DNA from: Pedobacter sp. WC2423
GTDB lineage: Bacteria > Bacteroidota > Bacteroidia > Sphingobacteriales > Sphingobacteriaceae
Length of the DNA stretch: 64,000 bases
Assembly (NCBI RefSeq): GCF_040822065.1
Contig: NZ_CP162005.1
Span: forward strand, 5,270,001 to 5,334,000
Direction of reading: 5' to 3'
The notes beneath the pieces were generated by a model. It ran no database searches, was not told where the DNA came from, and was given only the letters and a program-made list of their open reading frames with translations. Every line of letters begins with the position of its first letter. Position 1 is the stretch's first letter. Below are positions 33,307 to 42,593 of this stretch, piece after piece. The position numbers and the translations under genes are program-made.

Positions 33307-34034
33307 GCTTTTTTACAAACAAGGATTAATCTGTCAGATTTAGCTGCATCAAATTCTTCCAGGCTGTAGCTGCCAAATGTATTGATGATCTTTAATCCGC
33401 TTTTTTCAAGCATCCGTTCAAAATCAGCCAGACTGAATGCTTGTACACGCTCTTCAAAAGCATAGTGCTTGCTTTTATGCTCAAAGTTGATATGTTTAAT
33501 GATTTTACCTTCGGCAACGAATTTACGCAGATCGAATTCTATACCTTCAAGGGTCTTCGTCTCTTTGTGAGTCAGGTTACTGATGATTTTCTGTGTGTTG
33601 AAATAATCTATGACTACGGTCCCGTCTTCTTTGATACTTTTTCTAAAAGATTTAAGTGCATTCACATGATCTTTCTCGGTATCAAAATATCCGAAACTGG
33701 TGAAGAGGTTCAGGGCAATATCATAGTAATTGATATAGCCCAGTTTACGCATATCATGTACAAAAAAATGAAGATGTTTTTGCTCAAACTGCTTCGCGTA
33801 TTTGATGCTTTGTTCAGAAAGGTCAATTCCTGTAACATCAAATCCTTTTTTGTTTAAGTAAACGGAATGGCGGCCTCTGCCGCAGGCGATATCCAGTATA
33901 CGGGAGTGTAGTGCTGGTTTCAGGTAAGCTGTCAGGTTATCAATTAAAAACTCTGCTTCAGCGTCATTACGCTGACTATATAAAATATGATAATAGGGAG
34001 AATTGAACCAATATTGAAACCACTTTCGCTGCAT
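33303..34034 (-). CDS. Class I SAM-dependent methyltransferase
   Basis: The 243-residue protein has the Rossmann motif I in ILDIACGRGRHSVYL (near 46-56), then GIDLSEQSIKYAKQ, and DIALNLFTSFGYF. This is the Methyltransferase_25-like group, acting on small molecules. The substrate is not known. It is the first gene of a minus-strand three-gene operon with PAP2 and ZIP (overlaps ATGA and one base). Confidence 0.82.
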   Translation of the reverse strand: MQRKWFQYWFNSPYYHILYSQRNDAEAEFLIDNLTAYLKPALHSRILDIACGRGRHSVYLNKKGFDVTGIDLSEQSIKYAKQFEQKHLHFFVHDMRKLGYINYYDIALNLFTSFGYFDTEKDHVNALKSFRKSIKEDGTVVIDYFNTQKIISNLTHKETKTLEGIEFDLRKFVAEGKIIKHINFEHKSKHYAFEERVQAFSLADFERMLEKSGLKIINTFGSYSLEEFDAAKSDRLILVCKKA

Positions 34035-34060
34035 AAGGACCGTCTTAAATTTAGAAAAAG

Positions 34061-34068
34061 CAAATATA
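34061..34068 (-). promoter_or_regulatory. Candidate -7 promoter element for the methyltransferase operon
   Basis: On the minus strand the bases read TATATTTG, an exact TAnnTTTG match, 27 bases before the methyltransferase start. No -33 TTG at 19-base spacing. Confidence 0.45.
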
Positions 34069-34143
34069 GTGATTAGGAATGCAACTGGGTGGACATTCGA
34101 GCCAATTTATCTTAAATATGACACCGCCTACTTAAATTTTTAC

Positions 34144-34151
34144 TATTTTTG
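34144..34151 (+). promoter_or_regulatory. Candidate -7 promoter element for glmM
   Basis: TATTTTTG matches TAnnTTTG, 20 bases before the TTG start of glmM. Confidence 0.4.
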
Positions 34152-34171
34152 GAAAACAAAATTCATAGCAG

Positions 34172-35560
34172 TTGACACTTATAAAATCTATTTCAGGAAT
34201 CAGGGGAACTATCGGCGGAATCGCTGGAAATGGGCTAACACCTATTGATATAGTGAAGTTTACCGCAGCTTACGGCTCGTGGGTAATTAAAAATACGAAT
34301 ATTAAGAAAATCGTACTTGGACGGGATGCACGGATCTCGGGAGACATGGTGAATAACCTCGTGACTGGTACTTTACAGGGACTGGGCATTGAAGTGATAG
34401 ACTTGGGTTTATCTACTACACCAACTGTTGAAATTGCTGTCCCGATGGAAAAAGCGGGTGGTGGAATTATTCTGACAGCCAGCCATAATCCCAAGCAATG
34501 GAACGCACTGAAACTTTTAAATGAGAAGGGTGAGTTTATCAATGATGAAAATGGTAAAGAAGTATTAGAAATTGCTGAAAGAGCTGATTTTTCTTTTGCT
34601 GAGGTGAATGACCTTGGAAAAGTTATTTATGACGATTCTTATCTGCAAAAACATATTGACGTAATTCTGGCTTTGCCGCTGGTTGATGTTGAACTGATCA
34701 GAAAAGCAAATTTTAAAATTGCAATTGACTGTGTGAATTCTACAGGTGGTATTTTTATTCCTGCTTTATTAAAGGCATTAGGAGTGGAGACGGTATTCGA
34801 ACTGTATTGTGAGCCAAATGGTGAGTTCCCTCATAATCCGGAACCATTGCCGGAAAACCTGACTGAAATTGCCAAAGTAGTACAAAGTAAACAGGCAGAT
34901 CTGGGTATTGTAGTTGATCCTGATGTGGATCGTTTGTGTTTTGTTTGTGAGGACGGAACGATGTTCGGTGAGGAATATACTTTAGTTGCTGTAGCTGATT
35001 ATATTTTGAAGAACCAGGTTGGTAATACAGTTTCTAACTTATCATCAACAAGAGCTTTAAAAGATGTAACCCTTAGAGCAGGCGGTGAATACAATGCTGC
35101 TGCTGTGGGTGAAGTGAATGTGGTAAACCAGATGAAAGCTACCCATGCAATTATTGGTGGTGAAGGAAATGGCGGAATCATTTATCCTGAATTACATTAC
35201 GGACGTGATGCTTTGGTAGGTATTGCTTTGTTTTTAACACATCTTGCCAAATTCGGTAAATCTGTGTCTTTATTAAGAAGCAGCTACCCGAATTATCATA
35301 TTTCTAAAAATAAGATCACTTTAACTCCTGAAATGGATATTGATGCTTTGTTGGTTAAAGTACAGGAAAAATACAAAAATCAGCCCAGCAGTACTATTGA
35401 CGGATTAAAAATAGAGTTCGATAATGAATGGGTTCACCTGCGCAAATCAAATACAGAACCAATTATCCGTATTTACAGTGAAGCGGAAAATGAAACTGTA
35501 GCTGAAAACCTGGCGAACAAAATTATATCAGACATCAAAGAAATTTTAAAATTGAATTAA
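34172..35560 (+). CDS. glmM: Phosphoglucosamine mutase
   Basis: The 462-residue protein is an alpha-D-phosphohexomutase: TLIKSISGIRGTIGG at the N-terminus, the active-site Ser104 in TASHNP, the metal loop DPDVDRL, the sugar-binding GGEGNGG loop and the C-terminal RKSNTEPIIRIYSE phosphate loop. It converts glucosamine-6-P to glucosamine-1-P for peptidoglycan and LPS. The start is a TTG, chosen because the family begins with exactly this M-T-L/I-K-SxSGIRG pattern and no ATG fits. The cysteine desulfurase gene follows after seven bases. Confidence 0.88.
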   Translation: MTLIKSISGIRGTIGGIAGNGLTPIDIVKFTAAYGSWVIKNTNIKKIVLGRDARISGDMVNNLVTGTLQGLGIEVIDLGLSTTPTVEIAVPMEKAGGGIILTASHNPKQWNALKLLNEKGEFINDENGKEVLEIAERADFSFAEVNDLGKVIYDDSYLQKHIDVILALPLVDVELIRKANFKIAIDCVNSTGGIFIPALLKALGVETVFELYCEPNGEFPHNPEPLPENLTEIAKVVQSKQADLGIVVDPDVDRLCFVCEDGTMFGEEYTLVAVADYILKNQVGNTVSNLSSTRALKDVTLRAGGEYNAAAVGEVNVVNQMKATHAIIGGEGNGGIIYPELHYGRDALVGIALFLTHLAKFGKSVSLLRSSYPNYHISKNKITLTPEMDIDALLVKVQEKYKNQPSSTIDGLKIEFDNEWVHLRKSNTEPIIRIYSEAENETVAENLANKIISDIKEILKLN

Positions 35561-35566
35561 TACAGA

Positions 35567-36715
35567 ATGAACAGGATCTATTTAGATAATGCTGCAACTA
35601 CGCCTCTGGATAAAGAGGTTATGGCTGAAATGATTAATGTGATGGAGAATTATTATGGTAATCCATCTTCAATTCATGCGCAGGGCCGTGAGGTGCGTAC
35701 ATTGATTGAAAAGGCCCGTAAAACTGTAGCTGGATTACTGAATGCGACACCTGCTGAGATATTTTTCACTTCGGGTGGTACAGAAGCTGATAATACAGCT
35801 ATACGTTGTGGTATTGCAGCTTTTGGAATCAAACATGCCATTACTTCAAAAATTGAACATCATGCGGTTGAGCATACGCTGGGCCAGTTATTAAAAGATG
35901 GTGTTATTGATAAGCTGAGCTTTGTGAATATTGATGCTAAAGGTAATGTTGATTATGATCACCTGGAACAACTGTTAAAAGAGAATTCACGTTCTTTTGT
36001 TTCTTTAATGCATGCAAATAATGAATTGGCAACCCTGACCGATATGGAAAAGGCAGGCGATATTTGTGAGCGTTATGAGGCTATTTATCATTGTGATACG
36101 GTACAGACCATGGGTCATTATGTGCATGATGTCAGAAAGATTAAAGCACATTTTATAGTTTGTGCAGCGCATAAATTGCACGGTCCGAAAGGGGTAGGCT
36201 TTTTATTTGTTAACCATACGGTAAAAATCAGTCCGATGATATTTGGTGGTGCGCAGGAACGCAATATGCGTGGCGGAACTGAAAACGTATATGGAATTGT
36301 AGGGTTGGCAAAAGCATTGGAAATTGCTTATAGTCATATGGATGTGCATCAGACCTATATCCAGGAATTGAAAACTTACATGAAAGATAAACTGGTTGAA
36401 GAAATTCCTGCGATTAGTTTTAATGGAGAAACTGATCCTGAGAAAAGTTTATATACGGTTCTGAATGTATCGTTTCCGGCAATGGATATGTCTGATATGT
36501 TATTGTTTAACCTTGATATTAATGGTATCTCTGCATCTGGCGGAAGTGCTTGTTCTTCGGGTTCCAATATCGGATCTCATGTTTTGACTGCTATAGGTAC
36601 TGATCCGAATCGTCCGTCAGTCAGATTCTCGTTCAGTAAGTTGAATACGAAAGAGGAAATTGATTATGTGATAGAAAAGGTGAAACATATTGTAGAACAG
36701 AATATCGCCGTTTAA
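35567..36715 (+). CDS. Cysteine desulfurase, NifS/IscS-like
   Basis: The 382-residue PLP enzyme has IYLDNAATTPLD at the start, the SGGTEADNTAI loop, the Schiff-base lysine Lys203 in AAHKLHGPKG, and a reactive cysteine in SGGSACSSGS (near 327). It transfers sulfur from cysteine as persulfide for Fe-S or thiolated cofactor synthesis. It lies six bases after glmM and before a terminator, so it may be co-transcribed with glmM; this pairing has no obvious functional sense. Confidence 0.92.
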   Translation: MNRIYLDNAATTPLDKEVMAEMINVMENYYGNPSSIHAQGREVRTLIEKARKTVAGLLNATPAEIFFTSGGTEADNTAIRCGIAAFGIKHAITSKIEHHAVEHTLGQLLKDGVIDKLSFVNIDAKGNVDYDHLEQLLKENSRSFVSLMHANNELATLTDMEKAGDICERYEAIYHCDTVQTMGHYVHDVRKIKAHFIVCAAHKLHGPKGVGFLFVNHTVKISPMIFGGAQERNMRGGTENVYGIVGLAKALEIAYSHMDVHQTYIQELKTYMKDKLVEEIPAISFNGETDPEKSLYTVLNVSFPAMDMSDMLLFNLDINGISASGGSACSSGSNIGSHVLTAIGTDPNRPSVRFSFSKLNTKEEIDYVIEKVKHIVEQNIAV

Positions 36716-36731
36716 GAATTTTATTGATTAC

Positions 36732-36768
36732 AAAAAGCTCTGACCGCTGGTCAGGGCTTTTTTTTTAG
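36732..36768 (+). terminator. Rho-independent terminator
   Basis: AAAGCTCTGACC and GGTCAGGGCTTT pair (one mismatch) around a short loop and are followed by a T-run. It ends the glmM-desulfurase transcript. Confidence 0.85.
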
Positions 36769-36775
36769 CACAATT

Positions 36776-36999
36776 ATGCAATACGTAGCTATAGAGAATA
36801 ATAAGAGTCCGTATTTATCCTTTGTAGAGGAATTGTATCATGCTGCTTTTCCGGTAGAGGAGCGCAGGAACTGGGAACAATTACTGATGTTTCTCATTCT
36901 TTAGTGCTGATGACCAATGTACCGGAAAAAGAAGAGCTGTATTTTAATGAGATTATCAGCAGGGTCAAAAAACAGGTTTATTTATACCATCCTTTGTAA
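36776..36999 (+). pseudogene. GNAT-like remnant, frameshifted and truncated
   Basis: The first frame (36776-36904) reads MQYVAIENNKSPYLSFVEEL, then YHAAFPVEERRNWEQLL, the start of GNAT-type acetyltransferases, then stops. A second frame from about 36862 to 36999 (ELGTITDVSHSLVLMTNVPEKEELYFNEIISRVKKQVYLYHPL in parts) has no GNAT character and looks like the end of another gene. A deletion may have fused the two out of frame. It lies just after a terminator. Confidence 0.5.
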
Positions 37000-37101
37000 T
37001 TATTAGTGCTGGCAGCTATTTATTATAAAATAATAGAAACTATATTTTTTCCGGCTTGTTGTGTAGTTAATTGTCAATAATTTTTAATTAAAACATTGGT
37101 T

Positions 37102-37308
37102 ATGAATACTCCGGAAAAGCACGATCACGAAGAAGAAAAAAAGAAAACGGTTTATAAAGAAACTGACAATGATGAAGATTTGAGCAGTGGCGAAACGTCT
37201 TCTGAGTCGGCGTCTGGAAAATCTGCGTTTGCGAACAGACCCGAAAGAAAGAATAAGCCTTTGGGTGCAGGTCATGAGCCTGGTACTACACCTGGAAGAG
37301 ATTTCTGA
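37102..37308 (+). CDS. Small acidic low-complexity protein
   Basis: The 68-residue protein starts at the ATG at 37102 and is extremely polar: HDHEEEKKKTVYKETDNDED, Ser/Ala-rich middle, and a basic tail (NRPERKNKPLGAGHEPG). No fold or signal peptide is predicted, so it is probably disordered. A terminator follows. No family is known to me; the sequence is unlike a random frame because it lacks hydrophobics entirely. Confidence 0.55.
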   Translation: MNTPEKHDHEEEKKKTVYKETDNDEDLSSGETSSESASGKSAFANRPERKNKPLGAGHEPGTTPGRDF

Positions 37309-37328
37309 TAAAAATATTATTTCTAAAG

Positions 37329-37364
37329 AAAACCCTGATTCAATAGCTGATTCAGGGTTTTTTG
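37329..37364 (+). terminator. Rho-independent terminator
   Basis: AAACCCTGA pairs with TCAGGGTTT, extended by TCA/TGA inside, and a T-run follows. It closes the small acidic gene. The rest of 37365-37572 shows nothing recognisable. Confidence 0.8.
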
Positions 37365-37572
37365 TTTATAAACGGGGATTTAATGAATTCTATCCCGCAA
37401 ATATTACCTGATTTATTTGTCTGTTAAGGTTTTCTCTATTACATTAGGGGATAGATTTAGCTATTGTATGAAAAGGTTTGTTTACTGCTTTGCTAAATCG
37501 TTTTTAATTCTTTAACCAAATATGAATGTTATCCGTATAATCATATTATACGCTATAAATCACACTAAACAA

Positions 37573-39861
37573 ATGATGAAACATTTCTTATCAGCATTAC
37601 TTATTTCTGCTGCTCTGCCTGTACTGGCGCAGCAAGCAGGTAAAGTGACAGACCCGGTTGACTGGGTTAATCCGCTCATGGGGACAGCAAGTAAACCAAG
37701 CCTGTCTAATGGTAATACTTATCCTGCAATTGCAGTTCCATGGGGAATGAATTTCTGGACTCCTCAAACCGGTAAAATGGGGGATGGATGGGCTTATACT
37801 TATGATGCGGATAAAATCAGAGGATTCAAACAAACACATCAGCCTTCTCCGTGGATGAATGATTACGGGCAATTCTCGGTGATGCCGGTAACTGGTAAAA
37901 TGAAATTTAACCAGGATGAGCGTGCAAGCTGGTTTTCTCATAAAGCAGAAATTGTAAAGCCATATTATTACAGTGTGTACCTGGCTGATGCGAATGTAAC
38001 TACTGAAATTACACCTACAGAGCGTGCAGCTCAGTTTCGCTTTACTTTCCCGAAATCTGATAGTTCTTATGTGGTGATTGATGCTTTTGATAAAGGATCA
38101 TATATTAAAGTTATTCCGAAGGAAAGAAAAGTAATCGGGTACAGCACCCGCTATGCAAGTGGCCCGCTGCCTGCCAATTTTAAAAATTACTTTGTTATTT
38201 ATTTTGATAAAGCTATTTCTTCTGCAAATACATGGCATGGAAATACGCTGGCAAAAGATACGCTGGAACTGAAAAGTGATCATTCTGGTGCGATCATAGG
38301 ATTTAAGACTGAAAAAGGAGAAAAGATAGGGATGAAAGTTGCTTCGTCTTTTATTAGTGTTGAACAGGCTGAAATCAGTTTAAAGAGAGAGCTGGCAAAT
38401 GATACTTTTGAAGCGACGCAGCAAAAGTCAAGAGCGGTATGGAACAAGACTTTAGGTAAGATTTCTATTGAAGGCGGTACTGTTGATCAGACACGTACTT
38501 TCTACTCAAGTTTATACCGCACTTTATTTTTCCCGAATAAACTATATGAGCTGGATGCGAATAATAAAGTTGTTCACTGGAGCCCTTATAATGGCAAAAC
38601 TATGTCAGGGTATATGTTTGCTGGTACTGGATTCTGGGATACCTTCAGGGCGTTGTATCCATTCTTAAACCTGGTGTACCCTGCAATCAATAAAGAAATG
38701 CAGCAAGGACTGGTCAATGATTATAAAGAGGGTGGATGGTTGCCTGAATGGTCAAGCCCTGGTTATGCGAATTGTATGATTGGTAACAATTCGGCTTCTG
38801 TAGTTGCGGATGCTTACATCAAAGGGTTACGTGGTTATGATATTGAGAGTTTATTTGAAGCACTGAAACATGGTGCGAACAATGAAGGACCAAATGAAGC
38901 TGTTGGAAGAGCTGGTGTAAAGTATTACAATGCGTTAGGTTATGTGCCTTATGACGTTAAGCTGAATGAGAATGCGGCCAGAACATTAGAGTATGCTTAC
39001 GATGATTTTACGATTTATCAATTGGGAAGAGCATTGAAAAAACCGGCTGCTGAAATTGATATCTATAAGAAAAGAGCCATGAATTATAAAAACATTTTTG
39101 ATCCTTCTTCGGGCTTAATGCGTGGAAAGAATAAAGATGGTTCATTCCAATCACCTTTTAATCCGTTTAAATGGGGAGATGCTTTTACAGAAGGAAACAG
39201 CTGGCATTATTCATGGTCTGTTTTCCAGGATGTAAATGGCCTGGTTGGACTAATGGGGGGTAAAAACAAATTTGTGGAAAAGCTGGATTCAGTATTTACC
39301 ATGCCTCCTGTTTTTGATGCCAGTTATTATGGTTCTGTAATTCATGAGATCAGAGAGATGCAGATTGCAAATATGGGGCAGTATGCACATGGTAATCAGC
39401 CGATACAACACATGATTTACTTGTATAACTATGCCGGACAACCCTGGAAAGCTCAGTACTGGTTAAGAGAAACGATGAACAGGATGTATAAAGCTACTCC
39501 TGATGGTTATTGTGGAGATGAGGATAACGGACAGACTTCTGCCTGGTATGTTTTCTCTGCTATGGGCTTCTATCCGGTTACTCCGGCTACGGATCAATAT
39601 GTGGTTGGTGCACCTTTATTCAAAAAAGTAACGGTGAACCTGGATAATGGAAAACAGATTGTAATCAATGCTGGTGCAAACAGTGCAGATAACAAGTATA
39701 TCAATGCGTTGAAATACAATGGTAAGGCTTATGGTAAAAACTGGTTAAGTCACTCTGATTTAGTTAAAGGGGCTACACTTGATTTCGATATGACTGCTGC
39801 GCCTAACAAGACCAGAGGAACTTCGGAAAGTGATTTCCCGTATTCTATGTCAACAGAGTAG
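37573..39861 (+). CDS. GH92-family alpha-mannosidase
   Basis: The start at 37573 gives a signal peptide (MKHFLSALLISAALPVLAQ) and 762 residues; an upstream ATG would add 17 non-matching codons. The GH92 pattern is clear: VNPLMGTASKPSLSNGNTYP, GFWDTFRALYPF, GGWLPEWSSPGY, NNEGPNEAVGRAG, and GYCGDEDNGQTSAWYVFSAMGFYP (catalytic acidic residues in the DEDNGQ region). Family GH92 enzymes remove alpha-1,2/1,3/1,4-linked mannose by inversion with Ca2+. It should act in the periplasm or outside the cell on host or fungal mannans. It is a single-gene unit. Confidence 0.92.
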   Translation: MMKHFLSALLISAALPVLAQQAGKVTDPVDWVNPLMGTASKPSLSNGNTYPAIAVPWGMNFWTPQTGKMGDGWAYTYDADKIRGFKQTHQPSPWMNDYGQFSVMPVTGKMKFNQDERASWFSHKAEIVKPYYYSVYLADANVTTEITPTERAAQFRFTFPKSDSSYVVIDAFDKGSYIKVIPKERKVIGYSTRYASGPLPANFKNYFVIYFDKAISSANTWHGNTLAKDTLELKSDHSGAIIGFKTEKGEKIGMKVASSFISVEQAEISLKRELANDTFEATQQKSRAVWNKTLGKISIEGGTVDQTRTFYSSLYRTLFFPNKLYELDANNKVVHWSPYNGKTMSGYMFAGTGFWDTFRALYPFLNLVYPAINKEMQQGLVNDYKEGGWLPEWSSPGYANCMIGNNSASVVADAYIKGLRGYDIESLFEALKHGANNEGPNEAVGRAGVKYYNALGYVPYDVKLNENAARTLEYAYDDFTIYQLGRALKKPAAEIDIYKKRAMNYKNIFDPSSGLMRGKNKDGSFQSPFNPFKWGDAFTEGNSWHYSWSVFQDVNGLVGLMGGKNKFVEKLDSVFTMPPVFDASYYGSVIHEIREMQIANMGQYAHGNQPIQHMIYLYNYAGQPWKAQYWLRETMNRMYKATPDGYCGDEDNGQTSAWYVFSAMGFYPVTPATDQYVVGAPLFKKVTVNLDNGKQIVINAGANSADNKYINALKYNGKAYGKNWLSHSDLVKGATLDFDMTAAPNKTRGTSESDFPYSMSTE

Positions 39862-39909
39862 GAATATTAAACGGTTCTGAAAGCATAGCTCAGCAGAATA
39901 AATACATGT

Positions 39910-39965
39910 AAAAAGCGGTTAGTTATCTCATCTATAGTTAAATGAGATAACTAACCGCTTTTTTA
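39910..39965. terminator. Very long hairpin, bidirectional terminator
   Basis: A 22-bp perfect stem (39910-39931 against 39942-39963) encloses a 10-base loop, with A and T runs on the outsides. It ends the GH92 transcript. Confidence 0.85.
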
Positions 39966-40090
39966 TTGGTTTTTATTTGCATCAGATTAATTATTGATGA
40001 TTTTTATATTGTATAGATAAATTTATTTTAATTATAAATATTAATTATCATCTTTTATGTTTAACATTGAATACACAAATGAAACACTGT

Positions 40091-40738
40091 ATGAAAAAAA
40101 TTTTAACACTGGCGATGCTTTCTGCATTTGCCCTGGCAGCCAATGCCCAAACTGAAAAAGGTAAGACTATTGCAGGAGGATCAATAGGTTATTCCAATTC
40201 CAAAAGTAATAACGATGCTACAGAAAGTAAGCAAAATAGTTTAACCTTGCTTCCAAGTATAGGTTACTTTGTAAAGAATAATCTGGCCTTGGGTTTAGGC
40301 ATTGGTTATTCAAGGATAACAGAGCAGAACAGCGAAAAAACGCAGTACCTTTTAAATCAGAAAAATACGACTGACTATTTTATGATAAGTCCTTTTATCA
40401 GGCATTATGTAAATATATCTGATCGGTTCAAATTTTTCAGTCAGTTTTCTGTTCCAATGAAATGGGGAAATCTGGAGTCTGCAACAGGGACTACCAGCCC
40501 GGCTGTTAGTGTTGCACCTGCATCAAATTCTAAAACTACATCGATAGGGGTAAGTATAGAGCCTGGGTTTGCCTATTTTCCTACCAAAAGGATTGGCATA
40601 CAACTTTCTTTAGATGGGCTATCTTATGCATGGAATAAAACCGAGAACAAGAATTCGAAGGCTGTGAATAAGGATAATGCTTTCAATTTAGGAACGAATT
40701 TCTTCGCGCCGAAAATTGGTATTCAATTTCATTTCTAG
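40091..40738 (+). CDS. Outer-membrane beta-barrel protein
   Basis: The start at 40091 gives a signal peptide (KKILTLAMLSAFALAANAQ); an ATG four codons upstream and a TTG further up are possible. The remaining 195 residues have alternating hydrophobic/aromatic strands (SLTLLPSIGYFVKNNLALGLGIGYS, FMISPFIRHYV, IGVSIEPGFAYFP) and end in a C-terminal aromatic residue (FHF), typical of outer-membrane OmpW/OmpA-like small barrels. It is followed after 17 bases by a clearly related second barrel gene. Function unknown. Confidence 0.8.
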   Translation: MKKILTLAMLSAFALAANAQTEKGKTIAGGSIGYSNSKSNNDATESKQNSLTLLPSIGYFVKNNLALGLGIGYSRITEQNSEKTQYLLNQKNTTDYFMISPFIRHYVNISDRFKFFSQFSVPMKWGNLESATGTTSPAVSVAPASNSKTTSIGVSIEPGFAYFPTKRIGIQLSLDGLSYAWNKTENKNSKAVNKDNAFNLGTNFFAPKIGIQFHF

Positions 40739-40755
40739 TCCTGAGTTATATCATT

Positions 40756-41376
40756 ATGAAGAAAATAGTATTAATTTTTATTGGTTTAATATCAATATCA
40801 GTTAGCTGCATGGCGCAGACAGAAAAAGGAAAAATACTTTTAGGAGGATATGCTTATTTCAATAGCTACAAAGGTACCAGCATGACAGACAGAAATACTA
40901 ACTTAGGAATCAATCCTGCGGTGGGAATTTTTGTGACGGATAATCTGGTCATAGGAACCGGATTAGGATATGTGCATACTGCTTATACCCAGAATTTGGT
41001 AGAGGGGGGAGAAATAGGATCTGTGCGAAGAAAAGCTTATGTTGTAAGCGTAAGCCCATTCGGGAGATATTATGTGGGTATCACACCGCAACTTAAATTT
41101 TTTGGTCAGCTGGAAGCAGCTGTAAACTGGCGGAATATAAAAGGTAATGAAGCAATGGGGGAAAAAGATTTGAAGAGTAATTTTTATAGCGCAACCTTAT
41201 CTCCGGGATTTGCATTGTTTCCTTCTAAAAGAATCGGGATCGAACTGTCAATTACCGGATTTCAATATGCAAAACAGCATTGGAAAACTGAAGAGGCAAC
41301 CTTAACTGATTTCAGATCTTTTAGTTTTGGAAGTGACTTCTTTAATCCCCGTTTAGGGATTCAATTCTATTTATAA
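40756..41376 (+). CDS. Outer-membrane beta-barrel protein, paralogue of the previous one
   Basis: The 206-residue product has signal peptide KKIVLIFIGLISISVSCMAQ and the same opening after cleavage (TEKGKILLGGYAYFNS against TEKGKTIAGGSIGYSN). Matching blocks include NPAVGIFVTDNLVIGTGLGYV and TLSPGFALFPSKRIGIELSITG, and it ends LGIQFYL. The two genes are therefore a tandem duplication and probably co-transcribed. A convergent terminator follows. Confidence 0.8.
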   Translation: MKKIVLIFIGLISISVSCMAQTEKGKILLGGYAYFNSYKGTSMTDRNTNLGINPAVGIFVTDNLVIGTGLGYVHTAYTQNLVEGGEIGSVRRKAYVVSVSPFGRYYVGITPQLKFFGQLEAAVNWRNIKGNEAMGEKDLKSNFYSATLSPGFALFPSKRIGIELSITGFQYAKQHWKTEEATLTDFRSFSFGSDFFNPRLGIQFYL

Positions 41377-41404
41377 TTAACCGTTGCTTGTAAGAAGCAA
41401 AATA

Positions 41405-41455
41405 AAAATCCCCTGCGGAATGGAAGGTTTAACTTCTATTCTGCAGGGGATTTCT
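41405..41455. terminator. Bidirectional terminator between convergent genes
   Basis: AAATCCCCTGC and GCAGGGGATTT form a long stem with an imperfect GAAT/ATTC extension. It serves the barrel genes on one side and accD on the other. Confidence 0.8.
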
Positions 41456-41495
41456 TAATTTATAGTGAAGCCTGGCCAACAGGCAACAGGTTAAC

Positions 41496-42340
41496 CTAGT
41501 TCTTTACCATTTTAAGGAAAGTAGCCAGCCTGGCTTTCATCGCCCTGCGGTCTACAATAAAGTCAAGGAAGCCATGTTCCTGCACAAATTCAGCAGTCTG
41601 GAAACCTTTTGGTAAGTCTTTTTTGATCGTTTCTTTAATTACTCTCGGGCCTGCAAATCCAATCAGTGCACCTGGTTCTGCAATATTTATATCACCCAGC
41701 ATCGCATAAGATGCGGTTACACCACCGGTAGTCGGATCAGTTAATAAAGAGATATAAGGAATTTTTGCCTGGTTAAGCAAAGCTAATTTAGCAGATGTTT
41801 TTGCCATTTGCATCAGTGAGAATGCGGCTTCCATCATTCTGGCCCCTCCTGATTTGGAGATCATCAGAAATGGAATTTTATGTTTGATACTGTAATCAAT
41901 AGATCTCGCGATTTTCTCTCCTACTACAGAACCCATAGAACCACCAATGAAATTGAAGTCCATACAGGCAATTACCAGGTCTTCGCCTTCAATTTTACCT
42001 ACTGCTGAACGGATAGCGTCTTTCAGGCCTGTTTTAGCCATTGTGTCAACCAAACGTTCTGTATAAGGTTTACTGTCTGTGAAGTTAAGCGGATCTCCTG
42101 AGGTCAGGTCAGCAAAAAGTTCTTTAAATTCATTGTTATCAAACAATACCTGAAAATATTCTTTGGAACCAACTCTCAAATGATAATCACAATAGTGACA
42201 AACGTATTTATTTTCGATAAGGTCCGCGCTGTGTAATGCTTTCTTGCAATTAGGACACTTGTTCCATAAGCCATCCGGCGCTTCTTTTTTTCTTCTGTCA
42301 GCGTACTGATACCTTTTTTTTCTCTCTTAAACCAAGCCAT
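41496..42340 (-). CDS. accD: Acetyl-CoA carboxylase carboxyltransferase beta, with apparent frameshift
   Basis: The start is the ATG ending at 42340 (MAWFKREKKGISTLTEEK). In the same frame the sequence soon turns to nonsense; shifting by one base at the run of seven T (42285-42291 on the plus strand) restores APDGLWNKCPNCKKALHSAD, a zinc finger with CPNC and CHYC, and then the full carboxyltransferase core (HLRVGSKEYFQVLFD, GGARMMEAAFSL, DPTTGGVTASYA, GFAGPRVI). The gene is essential in fatty acid synthesis, so a sequencing indel is likely; slippage at the A-run is another option. AccD binds AccA and carries the Zn ribbon. It is divergent from the aldolase gene. Confidence 0.8.
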
Positions 42341-42540
42341 GTTATTCGTTGAAAAATGCGATTACAAAGAAACGAAAAAAAATCAGAACAGCTTAACCTA
42401 GATTTCGTATAAATTCTATAATAGTTTAACAGGTTATAATTTATAAAATATCAGGACATGAGCTTTGACTATATTGATATAGCAATTGAAATAATCATCC
42501 ATGTCAATAATTGATACAATGAAAATAATACCAGCTAAGG

Positions 42541-42571
42541 TTTGCCCGGGCTAATATTTTTCCTAACTTCG
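42541..42571 (+). promoter_or_regulatory. Candidate promoter of the aldolase gene
   Basis: TTTG at 42541-42544 is followed after exactly 19 bases by TAACTTCG (42564-42571), one mismatch from TAnnTTTG. The spacing fits the Bacteroidota consensus. It lies 22 bases before the ATG. Confidence 0.55.
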
Positions 42572-42593
42572 GCTTAAACAAAATCTAATAACA

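Noticed and set aside
42541..42593. An RNA thermometer or riboswitch before the aldolase gene
   Set aside because: The leader is too short and shows no conserved structure; a plain promoter explains it.
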